Below, in pieces: positions 26,510-32,645 of a stretch of DNA of 32,645 nt. Each line of letters opens with the position of its first letter. The stretch's first letter is position 1. The stretch is from Bacillota bacterium (GTDB lineage Bacteria; Bacillota; Clostridia; Lachnospirales; Cellulosilyticaceae), in the NCBI GenBank assembly GCA_023393125.1, contig JAEWMQ010000016.1, forward strand, positions 1-32,645, in the 5' to 3' direction. The translations under genes and the position numbers were made by a program. The notes beneath the pieces are model-generated. The model had not been told where the DNA came from. It saw only the letters and a program-made list of their open reading frames with translations, and searched no databases.

Positions 26510-26662
26510 TTAGTTATTTATTATTTTGACTAATTCCACTAGTTCTTCACCAATAACTTTTTTATCCTTGGCTCTCTTTTTATACTTAAGTCCACAGAAA
26601 AAGTAATGGCCTAATAGAACTAATTGGACCATGCCAATAATCACCATTAGTATAATAGACAT
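26510..26662 (-). CDS. Small membrane peptide, first gene of the operon
   Basis: 50 residues with one membrane helix (MSIILMVIIGMVQLVLLGHY) and a Lys-rich cytosolic tail ending VKIINN. I choose ATG at 26662: GAGGTGG lies 3-4 nt before it, and the promoter's -10 box at 26694-26699 puts the transcript start near 26687. A longer in-frame reading from 26722 would begin inside the -35 box and cannot be translated from this promoter. No family is recognised. As first gene it may be a small regulator or stabiliser of the complex. Confidence 0.6.
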   Translation of the reverse strand: MSIILMVIIGMVQLVLLGHYFFCGLKYKKRAKDKKVIGEELVELVKIINN

Positions 26663-26693
26663 ATTCCACCTCATAAACCTATAATATACGCTT

Positions 26694-26722
26694 ATTATAC
26701 GCTCCAACGCGTTATTTAACAA
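26694..26722 (-). promoter_or_regulatory. Promoter of the 16-kb vWA/tubulin/GTPase operon
   Basis: TTGTTA (26722-26717), exactly 17 nt, then a perfect TATAAT (26699-26694) on the minus strand. It is the only good promoter I see for the whole operon. No repeated operator is evident. Confidence 0.65.
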
Positions 26723-26798
26723 TAAAATCCCCTTTATATTAATATTAAATTTATATTCATTTTCTCCTTATAAAAATTAAGATTTCTTAATAAATATT

Positions 26799-26879
26799 AA
26801 AAAGGACTACCCTAACTGTTTAGCCGTAAGGTACATTTTTGATACCACTCAGAAGCTAATTCATGTAAGATAGTCCTTA
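26799..26879 (-). terminator. Long-range hairpin after the nitrilase-family gene
   Basis: On the minus strand TTAAGGACTATC pairs with GGTAGTCCTTTTTAA (one mismatch) across about 60 nt, followed by U residues. Inside are small hairpins (GGTA/TACC; CTAA/TTAG). It ends the gene at 26895, and may also be a small mobile or structured RNA element. Confidence 0.5.
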
Positions 26880-26894
26880 ATAATTGTTATTTAA

Positions 26895-27782
26895 TTATTC
26901 TCCTGCTAATTCCTTATACCATTTAGCATAAAGTTCTGGTCTAAAATCCGAATGACCTAGTTTAGGATTTTCTTTAAAGATACCTCTTTCAGCTAAACTT
27001 AGATCAATGGTTGCCACATACATTTCTTGCTCACCTGCATCTGGGGCGTCGAAAGGTTTACCTGCGTAATAATAAACTTCTTGCATCTTTCTAGAAGGCC
27101 CTATAATGCTACTACCTCCCCAAAAATCATTTACTAAATCTACGCCACATAAATTAGCTGTTGCAACATATACACCATTCATTAAAACTGTGCTTTCTAA
27201 TGTTGTCCTTCCTTTTGCTGCTCCTCTACTTTTAGCATAGGCAGTGCTATTAATGATCAGTCTTGCCCCTTTTGCTGCGTAATAACGAATGAGTTCTGGA
27301 AAAGTATAAATGTCATAACAAATAGCAATTCCTACAGGTCCCCAAGGTGTTTCTAGTAGGAGTGGCTCATCTCCTGGCGTAGCCCAATTAGGCTCATCTA
27401 AAGCCAAATGTATTTTTCTATAGGTATAACTCATACTTTCTGGTGTAAGTACTAATGCCGAATTATGAATAGTTGCATCATCTTTTTTATTTCTTTCAGG
27501 CATCCCTAGCACGATATACATATGATGCGACTTAGCTAAATCTAGTAGTTCACTTACCATTTCCCCATATTTATTTTCCGCTAACCTAACTTGCATCTTT
27601 TGCTCTTTAGCCACATGACATTCATCATCATAGCCGGTTAAGCATAGTTCTGGTAAAACAAGAAGATCCACTCCTCTTTTACTAGCAGCTTCTATATATC
27701 CCACTATTCTTTCATAATTAATGCTTTTCTCTCCCCATTTAGCATTAAAATTTACAACTCCCAATGTTATAACTTGCTTCAT
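26895..27782 (-). CDS. Carbon-nitrogen hydrolase (nitrilase superfamily)
   Basis: 295 residues, the usual length. The catalytic triad is visible (numbered from ATG 27782): E45 in LPELCLTGY, K123 in YRKIHLA and C155 in GIAICYDIYTFPE. It hydrolyses an amide or nitrile to acid and ammonia in the cytosol; substrate not predictable. I take ATG at 27782 because AAGGTGA lies 5 nt upstream; a GTG at 27791 would be three codons earlier and overlaps that site. Nearest neighbours are unrelated, so it looks monocistronic. Confidence 0.88.
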   Translation of the reverse strand: MKQVITLGVVNFNAKWGEKSINYERIVGYIEAASKRGVDLLVLPELCLTGYDDECHVAKEQKMQVRLAENKYGEMVSELLDLAKSHHMYIVLGMPERNKKDDATIHNSALVLTPESMSYTYRKIHLALDEPNWATPGDEPLLLETPWGPVGIAICYDIYTFPELIRYYAAKGARLIINSTAYAKSRGAAKGRTTLESTVLMNGVYVATANLCGVDLVNDFWGGSSIIGPSRKMQEVYYYAGKPFDAPDAGEQEMYVATIDLSLAERGIFKENPKLGHSDFRPELYAKWYKELAGE

Positions 27783-27957
27783 ACCTATCACCTTCTTTTC
27801 CTACTTCAAGATTATTTGCTATTCAAATACCCCTACAAAACATCCTCTAAACGACTAGTTATTATAATTTTTATTATATACTATATTTATCAAAATATTA
27901 ATCATTTATTGTGACTTAATCTTATAGCAACCATTATTTAATAGTTCAAACCAACTT

Positions 27958-28042
27958 TTATCCACATTTTGAGGATAAAGAGCCTTTATTCTGTGTATAA
28001 CTTGTTGTTTTATTGTTAGTATGTGGTTATTTATGGGGATAA
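27958..28042. promoter_or_regulatory. Cluster of DnaA-box-like sites in a non-coding region
   Basis: Within 85 nt are TTATCCACA (27958-27966, perfect consensus), TGTGTATAA (27992-28000, complement of TTATACACA), TGTGGTTAT (28022-28030) and TGGGGATAA (28034-28042, complement of TTATCCCCA). It lies in the AT-rich stretch 27783-28113, which holds no gene. No dnaA, dnaN or gidA is nearby. The rest of the stretch probably contains the promoter for the gene at 26895; I could not place it. Confidence 0.4.
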
Positions 28043-28113
28043 AATAATCATTTCTTATATAAGGCTAAAAAATATATACCCGGAAGCAAATTGCTTTTAC
28101 TATGAATAGAGTC

Positions 28114-28158
28114 AAAAAAATAAGAGTTACGAAGTTTTTATTTCGTAACTCTTATTTA
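28114..28158 (-). terminator. Terminator of tRNA-Gly(UCC)
   Basis: AAATAAGAGTTACGAA and its exact complement form a 16-bp stem, followed on the minus strand by a U-run, just past the tRNA. Confidence 0.85.
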
Positions 28159-28162
28159 GGTA

Positions 28163-28233
28163 AGCGGGTGATGGGAATCGAACCCACGTAGTCAGCTTGG
28201 AAGGCTGAAGTTCTACCATTGAACTACACCCGC
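28163..28233 (-). tRNA. tRNA-Gly(UCC)
   Basis: Cloverleaf with acceptor GCGGGTG/CACCCGC, anticodon loop CTTCCAA (UCC), T-loop GGTTCGATTCC and U73, typical for Gly. CCA is not encoded. Confidence 0.95.
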
Positions 28234-28304
28234 ATGTCTTGTTCATTTCTAAATAAATAATACAAAATTTATTACCATATGTCAAGCACCTTTTTTACTT
28301 TTTT

Positions 28305-28338
28305 TTGAAAAAAATAAGGCATCCTAAGATGCCTTTTT
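28305..28338. terminator. Hairpin terminator
   Basis: AAGGCATC-CTAA-GATGCCTT with A/T runs on both sides (A-rich 28305-28314; T-run 28334-28338). It lies right after the zinc-ribbon remnant on the minus strand. Confidence 0.75.
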
Positions 28339-28339
28339 A

Positions 28340-28621
28340 TTATTCATTCTTTTGTCCGCAGCTAGGACAGAAAGCTGAGTCTACTTTCATTTTTTGCCCA
28401 CAGTTTTTACAAAACACCTCTGGTTCTGCTGCTACATTAGGTGATGTTTTAGCTGTAAACTGATTTACTACTGCTTGTGGAATTTCTACATGACTTACAA
28501 ACATATCAGCTTCGCTTGTAGTATTTCCTGAAATCTTCTTATTAATCTCACTTGTATTTTTACAAATAATGATAAGTAATAATAAGAACTCATTAGAATT
28601 TTGTACGTAAACACATTTTCT
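28340..28621 (-). pseudogene. Remnant of a zinc-ribbon protein gene
   Basis: An open frame runs from just after a TGA (28622-28624) to TAA at 28340. Its C-terminal 24 residues, FCKNCGQKMKVDSAFCPSCG plus QKNE, are a perfect double-CxxC zinc ribbon. The only ATG (28504) has no ribosome site and gives 54 residues; the coding-looking upstream part (LLLLIIICKNTSEINKK) has no start codon. I read it as the 3' end of a gene whose 5' part was lost. A small functional protein from 28504 is possible but less likely. The 28622-28748 stretch shows nothing. Confidence 0.5.
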
Positions 28622-28748
28622 TCACATACATGCTTATCCTATCATAAGTAGTCTCTGTTCGAAACAAAAAGTATAATTATTCTTAAAATACTTTATATTT
28701 TATGCCATTTATTTTAATAAATTGACTATCTCATCAGAAACTAATAAA

Positions 28749-29390
28749 CTACTTGCTTGTATCTAAAATCATTACAAAAAGTGGTGTCGTTTGGGCTGGA
28801 ATACTACGTGTAGTCACGTCATAAATAACAACTGCATTTTTATTTTTAATATCATCAGCAGTAAAGACGCGGCGTTCACCTTTTATATTCATAATCATTG
28901 TATTTTCACCAATATTAAGTTTCAAGGTATTCGCTTCATTTACTAAATTTTCATCAAAGTATGCTACTTCTACTGAATTTTTAGGTGAATTGATGATAAC
29001 TAAAACAGCCGATGAAGACATTGGTGGCTGACTTAATGCCATTGGTGAATTTTTAGGGTATATAACGGTTACTTCCATCCCTTTTTTTAAATCCTTTTGA
29101 GATTTAAAACTTAACGTATTAGCATCTAATACAGGTACTTTGGGTTGCAGATTAAAAAAGATACCATTATTATAGTCTCCTACCAAAATACGTATACCTT
29201 GTTTTGTTGTATCTAATTCTGTTATTTCGCCCTTTTGAACTAAATATAAGCCCTTTTCTTCTTTTTGATCCATAACAATCTGAGTTGTTTGTTCTACTTC
29301 ATTAACAGTTACTACCTGAGCCATTACGCTAGCTTGTGTTACTAATAAACTCAGTCCTAATACTGCACTTAAAAATCTCTTCTTATACAT
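28749..29390 (-). CDS. Secreted protein with two similar beta-rich modules
   Basis: 213 residues. A signal peptide (MYKKRFLSAVLGLSLLVTQA) with a likely cut after VMA near residue 24. Residues about 52-135 and 153-210 look like two related strand-rich units, each ending in a Pro/Ser loop plus hydrophobic strand (PPMSSSAVLVII and PAQTTPLFVMIL). No catalytic motif is seen. AGGAGAG lies 8 nt before the ATG. It probably sits on the cell surface or in the wall; in Clostridia such modules often accompany copper-amine-oxidase-like or SLH proteins, but neither is present. Function unknown. Confidence 0.7.
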   Translation of the reverse strand: MYKKRFLSAVLGLSLLVTQASVMAQVVTVNEVEQTTQIVMDQKEEKGLYLVQKGEITELDTTKQGIRILVGDYNNGIFFNLQPKVPVLDANTLSFKSQKDLKKGMEVTVIYPKNSPMALSQPPMSSSAVLVIINSPKNSVEVAYFDENLVNEANTLKLNIGENTMIMNIKGERRVFTADDIKNKNAVVIYDVTTRSIPAQTTPLFVMILDTSK

Positions 29391-29516
29391 TTTCTCACTC
29401 TCCTAGTATATCTTCTACTTTAGTATGAACTAACTCTAATTATTATATCCCACATTTATGGTGTAAAATGCTTATGGCATCTATTTGAAATAACTATTTA
29501 TATAATTAAGTTTTTA

Positions 29517-30425
29517 TTATTTATAATCTTTTTGAGTTCGATAAACTTTCGGGGTACATAAATAGAACTTCTTAAAGGTTTGTACAAAATGACTTACACT
29601 ATTAAATCCTGTCTTTATCGCAATGTCTGTAATAGAATCAGACGAATTAATTAATAAATTTGCACCTACTGTTATCCGATGCTTAACTACATAAGCCATA
29701 GGTGAACAACCAATACTTATTTGAAAATATCGATTGATTTCTCTAGGGCTCATATTAATACACGCTGCGATTTGTGATAGCGTGATGGACTCCATATAAT
29801 GCTCATGTATAAATTGAAGCATCTCCTTTAAACGCTGTTCCTTTATATCTAAAGAAGTATTTGAATCCATCTCGCTTAAATTATGTATATAGATATTTCT
29901 CCAAATATATTGCAGCATTTCACAGATTAACATTTCATGTGCACACTCATCATTAAGATATGCTTCATACACTTCTTTCATATAGATAAGTGATTCTTTC
30001 TGCCAGCTTTCTTCCTGAGATAATACATACGAATCCAAACTCCTATTTTTCAAAATGGGTACTCCATATTTTTCATAAAGCAAACCTCCTTTATCACCCA
30101 AGAAAAGAGTAGGCTTAAAGATAAATGTAAGTACTTCACACTGAAGACCTTTAGCAATTTCCATAGAATGAAGCACATTAGCATTAATAAAAAGTCCATT
30201 TCCTTCAGATAATCTAATACGCTTATTACTCAAATAAACAATTAGCTCTCCTGAATAAACTATAATGAGTTCATTTTCTTCATGCCAACTCCATGGCACA
30301 AGGGGCGGTCTATATTTTGCAATATCAGCATAAAGGATAGTATAAGGCAAGTCAGTCACAGGGTAATTAAAAACTTCCATTCCTTCACTATTTATAGGTA
30401 CAAACGGGCGCTGTTTAATAAGCAT
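29517..30425 (-). CDS. AraC-family transcriptional regulator
   Basis: 302 residues. The N-terminal cupin part includes PWSWHEENELIIVYSGEL and a metal/ligand-type HEE. The C-terminal 100 residues hold two helix-turn-helix units (ITLSQIAACINMSPREINRYF, DSITDIAIKTGFNSVSHFVQ) and end FKKFYLCTPKVYR. The ATG has AAAGGAA 8 nt upstream. It is divergent from the TauE/SafE transporter gene with 195 nt between, so it may control it. The HTH Arg/Phe residues are intact. The ligand is unknown. Confidence 0.9.
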   Translation of the reverse strand: MLIKQRPFVPINSEGMEVFNYPVTDLPYTILYADIAKYRPPLVPWSWHEENELIIVYSGELIVYLSNKRIRLSEGNGLFINANVLHSMEIAKGLQCEVLTFIFKPTLFLGDKGGLLYEKYGVPILKNRSLDSYVLSQEESWQKESLIYMKEVYEAYLNDECAHEMLICEMLQYIWRNIYIHNLSEMDSNTSLDIKEQRLKEMLQFIHEHYMESITLSQIAACINMSPREINRYFQISIGCSPMAYVVKHRITVGANLLINSSDSITDIAIKTGFNSVSHFVQTFKKFYLCTPKVYRTQKDYK

Positions 30426-30620
30426 ACGTATATTCCTTTCTTAAGTTCCACCTCTCATTTTTTCTAATACTTAGAATCATGCTTTCCATGGCCAAAATAC
30501 GATATTATTTTGTCCAAAAACAGATATTTTCTTCTTATCTATGACTATATAATGATAATGAGCTTTATAAAATGGTCTAACTTATACAGTCTTTAATAGA
30601 AAAATAAGGAGAAGAAAAAA

Positions 30621-31346
30621 ATGGATTACTTGATCATCATTGCAGTAATATGCGCCTTTATAGTTAAAGGATTATGTGGGTTTGCAAACACCTTAGTCTT
30701 TACCACAATATTAAGCTTTAAAACAGATCATATTAACATTACACCGTTAGAATTATTAGTCGGGTATTTATCCAACTTAATCATTGCCTTAAAATCTCGT
30801 CATTCTATCTCTGCTAAAATCTATCTTCCGCTTTCACTACTAGTCATAATAGGGAGTATTCCTGGTACGATTTTCTTAAAAAATGGAAACGTACAACTCA
30901 TAAAGATCATCTTTGGATTTGTAATTGTTTTTTTAGGAATTGAAATGCTTTTGCGAGGATATAAAAAAAGAAGCTACGCCACTTCTTCTCTCATTTTATC
31001 AATTATAGGTATTACCGCTGGAATACTTTGCGGCTTATACGGTATAGGCGCCTTACTCCCTGCCTATGTAAGCCGAACCACTAACGATGATGCTAGTTTT
31101 AAAGGAAATCTATGTATTGTATTTCTAGTAGAAAATACCTTTCGAATAATCCTGTATACCGTTACAGGCATTATTAATATCAATCTACTAACCGATGCCT
31201 TCGGTCTTTTACCCTTTATGTTATTAGGCCTCTTTATTGGTATCGCTTTATCAAAAGTATTTAAAGAACAACATATAAAAAAGATAGTGATTTTAATGTT
31301 AATCTTTTCCGGACTATCTCTAATCATTAACAATCTTGTTTTCTAG
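30621..31346 (+). CDS. TauE/SafE-family membrane transporter
   Basis: 241 residues, about eight hydrophobic helices. The paired pattern of this family is present: first repeat with KGLCGFANTLVFT near residue 17, second with GLYGIGALLPAYV near residue 138. Such proteins export sulfite, organosulfur acids or similar anions across the cytoplasmic membrane. AAGGAG lies 8 nt upstream. The neighbouring divergent AraC-type gene is its probable regulator; the substrate is not visible. Confidence 0.88.
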   Translation: MDYLIIIAVICAFIVKGLCGFANTLVFTTILSFKTDHINITPLELLVGYLSNLIIALKSRHSISAKIYLPLSLLVIIGSIPGTIFLKNGNVQLIKIIFGFVIVFLGIEMLLRGYKKRSYATSSLILSIIGITAGILCGLYGIGALLPAYVSRTTNDDASFKGNLCIVFLVENTFRIILYTVTGIININLLTDAFGLLPFMLLGLFIGIALSKVFKEQHIKKIVILMLIFSGLSLIINNLVF

Positions 31347-31367
31347 TAATCAATCTATAGACACAAA

Positions 31368-31399
31368 AAGCCATAAATTCTTTTTAGAATTTATGGCTT
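31368..31399. terminator. Bidirectional terminator
   Basis: AAGCCATAAATTCT with its exact complement, 14 bp and a TTTT loop. It serves the transporter gene (plus) and the methyltransferase gene (minus, U-rich TTTTTG follows). Confidence 0.85.
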
Positions 31400-31428
31400 C
31401 ATTAATCTGTTTAATCATCAATATAACG

Positions 31429-32148
31429 TCATTTTTTTATTGCTGTCATAAGTACTAATGTAAGGTAGTTTTCTATATCCGCATCATGGAGATCATAATC
31501 AGCTGTCATTCTCCAAATTGATTTACCGTCAGGAATTTCTTGAGCACAAGTAACATCTACCAAATCCGTCTTTTTCCAAAGCTGTTGCCACCAGCCTGCG
31601 CTGTGCCAAGCATACATATTAGGTTCCCAGAAAGGTTTCATTTTTTCTGGTAGACCATTAGTAAATTCCTTTGAAAGACCAGGATTCACAAGGCCAAACT
31701 GCCCACCTGGTTTAACTAATTTAGCATAATGATCACATAAATAGCATTCATCTGTACCAAAGTAATGATAAGCATCAATGCTGATAGCTGCATCGAAAAA
31801 GTTACTTGCAAAAGGAAGGTTATGTGCTTCCGCTCTAAAAGGGAACACTCTATCTTCTACTCCGGCTTTTACAAACCGCTCATAGTTCTCAGTTGCACAA
31901 GACCATAAATCATTTGCAAATACAGTAACACCAAATTCTTTTGCTAATATAATGGAAGTGAAGCCTGCTCCACAACCCATGTCCAATACACGCATACCAG
32001 GTTTTAAATTCATCTTTTCACATAAAATTTCAATAAGACATAATGCATCTGGTCCCATGATATATTTATAGCTATGACTGTTATTAAAATCATCAATTAA
32101 GCTTTGAATTAATGTATTATACTTTTCCTTTAAAATAAAATTCCGCAT
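31429..32148 (-). CDS. SAM-dependent methyltransferase, class I
   Basis: 239 residues. Motif I VLDMGCGAG is at 54-62, followed by an acidic motif II-like FANDL and the PPY-like stretch FDAAISIDAYHYF. The C-terminal part is rich in Trp (AGWWQQLWKK). It probably methylates a small molecule in the cytosol; the target cannot be read from sequence. The ATG has GGGGG about 7 nt upstream. Upstream is a short possible leader peptide (32251-32295). Confidence 0.88.
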   Translation of the reverse strand: MRNFILKEKYNTLIQSLIDDFNNSHSYKYIMGPDALCLIEILCEKMNLKPGMRVLDMGCGAGFTSIILAKEFGVTVFANDLWSCATENYERFVKAGVEDRVFPFRAEAHNLPFASNFFDAAISIDAYHYFGTDECYLCDHYAKLVKPGGQFGLVNPGLSKEFTNGLPEKMKPFWEPNMYAWHSAGWWQQLWKKTDLVDVTCAQEIPDGKSIWRMTADYDLHDADIENYLTLVLMTAIKK

Positions 32149-32250
32149 TCGCAGAACCCCCTATTATTGTTATTTTTTGATCTTCATAGTTGAAGGAGGC
32201 AAAAGAATAACAACCTAAGGCGGTTAAAAATTGCTAAGATGCCATCGGCT

Positions 32251-32295
32251 TTATCCTAATGCCACCTCAATAACAATGCTATATTTTTTAAACAT
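32251..32295 (-). promoter_or_regulatory. Possible 14-codon leader peptide before the methyltransferase gene
   Basis: MFKKYSIVIEVALG and stop, with AGGATGTGATC before the ATG. It ends about 100 nt before the methyltransferase start. Between them a small hairpin (AACC/GGTT, near 32211-32224) is visible. This resembles leader peptides of induced genes, but may be chance. Confidence 0.3.
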
Positions 32296-32484
32296 ACTGA
32301 TCACATCCTTTCCTCATTATACTTAAATATATCACTTGATTATCCTAAATACAAGTTAATATTCTGAATATATTTTACATAATTAAAAAGGCAAGGAGCA
32401 TAGGAAAAATAAACAAAATTCATAGGGAGTTTCTAGTTTATCCATCATATGATGAAAATAACAGAAAATCATATATTTACGCAA

Positions 32485-32514
32485 CAAAAAAATCCCTTGA
32501 AAATCAAGGGATTT
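32485..32514 (-). terminator. Terminator of the rRNA/tRNA-Gly transcript
   Basis: AATCCCTTGA pairs with TCAAGGGATT across a small loop, followed by seven U residues on the minus strand, just past tRNA-Gly. Confidence 0.9.
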
Positions 32515-32518
32515 CATA

Positions 32519-32591
32519 AGCGCGAGACGGGACTCGAACCCGCGACCCTCTCCTTGGCAAGGAGATGCTCTACCAACTGAGCCACTCGCGC
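32519..32591 (-). tRNA. tRNA-Gly(GCC)
   Basis: A 73-nt cloverleaf: acceptor GCGCGAG/CTCGCGC, D-arm GGCTCAGTTGGTAGAGC, anticodon loop TTGCCAA (GCC), T-loop GGTTCGAGTCC, U73. CCA is not encoded. It follows the 5S rRNA by 5 nt and shares its transcript. Confidence 0.95.
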
Positions 32592-32596
32592 ATAAA

Positions 32597-32645
32597 TCTG
32601 GCAACCACTTACTCTCCCAGTCCGTCTCCAGACAAGTACCATCAG
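32597..32645 (-). rRNA. 5S rRNA, 3' end (partial)
   Basis: The minus strand reads CTGATGGTACTTGTCTGGAG, then GGGAGAGTAAGTGGTTGCCAGA, the 3' part of 5S rRNA. The 5' part is outside the window. It marks the end of an rRNA operon that extends to the right. Confidence 0.85.

Noticed and set aside
27958..28042. Chromosomal replication origin
   Set aside because: No dnaA, dnaN, gidA or rpmH neighbour and no clear AT-rich unwinding element next to the boxes.
32383..32604. 73-codon minus-strand frame
   Set aside because: It is a translation of tRNA-Gly(GCC) and its terminator; no protein is expected.
1..32645. CRISPR array or insertion sequence with transposase
   Set aside because: No regularly spaced direct repeats and no transposase-like frame were seen anywhere in the window.

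Overview
The window is an AT-rich segment of a Gram-positive chromosome, most likely an anaerobic Clostridia member of the Lachnospirales type. Signs of this are the NfnAB bifurcating transhydrogenase pair, strong AGGAGG ribosome sites, a TTG start, tRNAs without encoded CCA, and a plant-polysaccharide gene. The genus is not fixed by anything seen here.

Layout. Positions 1-650 hold no gene but contain two long imperfect palindromes that share a tip motif. From 857 to 7515 lie housekeeping genes: nfnB and nfnA (minus) behind a leader that looks like a transcription attenuator, a cold-shock protein whose mRNA leader can hide its own ribosome site, thyX, folA (plus) and a DEAD-box RNA helicase. 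From 7767 to 10163 a GH4 alpha-galacturonidase faces a divergent AraC-type regulator. A tRNA-Leu(UAG) with a strong hairpin terminator follows.

The centre of the window (10463-26722, minus strand) is a ten-gene operon of about 16 kb with almost no intergenic space, read from one good sigma-A-like promoter at 26694-26722. In order of transcription it encodes a 50-residue membrane peptide, a zinc-ribbon membrane protein, a single-pass extracytoplasmic protein, a secreted vWA protein with a cytosolic tail, a giant tubulin-like GTPase, a large protein that I read as a tubulin-like paralogue without its nucleotide-binding loops, a six-helix membrane vWA protein, a two-module beta-sandwich protein, a zinc-ribbon P-loop GTPase, and a GTPase-associated (GAP1-type) protein anchored in the membrane. 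Together these suggest an envelope-spanning machine: two MIDAS vWA domains predicted outside, and two GTP-binding proteins inside. It resembles GTPase/tubulin-like clusters proposed from comparative genomics to be conflict or signalling systems. As far as I know it has no established function.

From 26799 onward are a carbon-nitrogen hydrolase, a non-coding stretch with clustered DnaA-box-like sites, tRNA-Gly(UCC), a remnant of a zinc-ribbon gene, a secreted protein, a second AraC regulator divergent from a TauE/SafE transporter, a SAM-dependent methyltransferase with a possible leader peptide, and finally tRNA-Gly(GCC) plus the 3' end of a 5S rRNA, that is, the tail of an rRNA operon on the minus strand.
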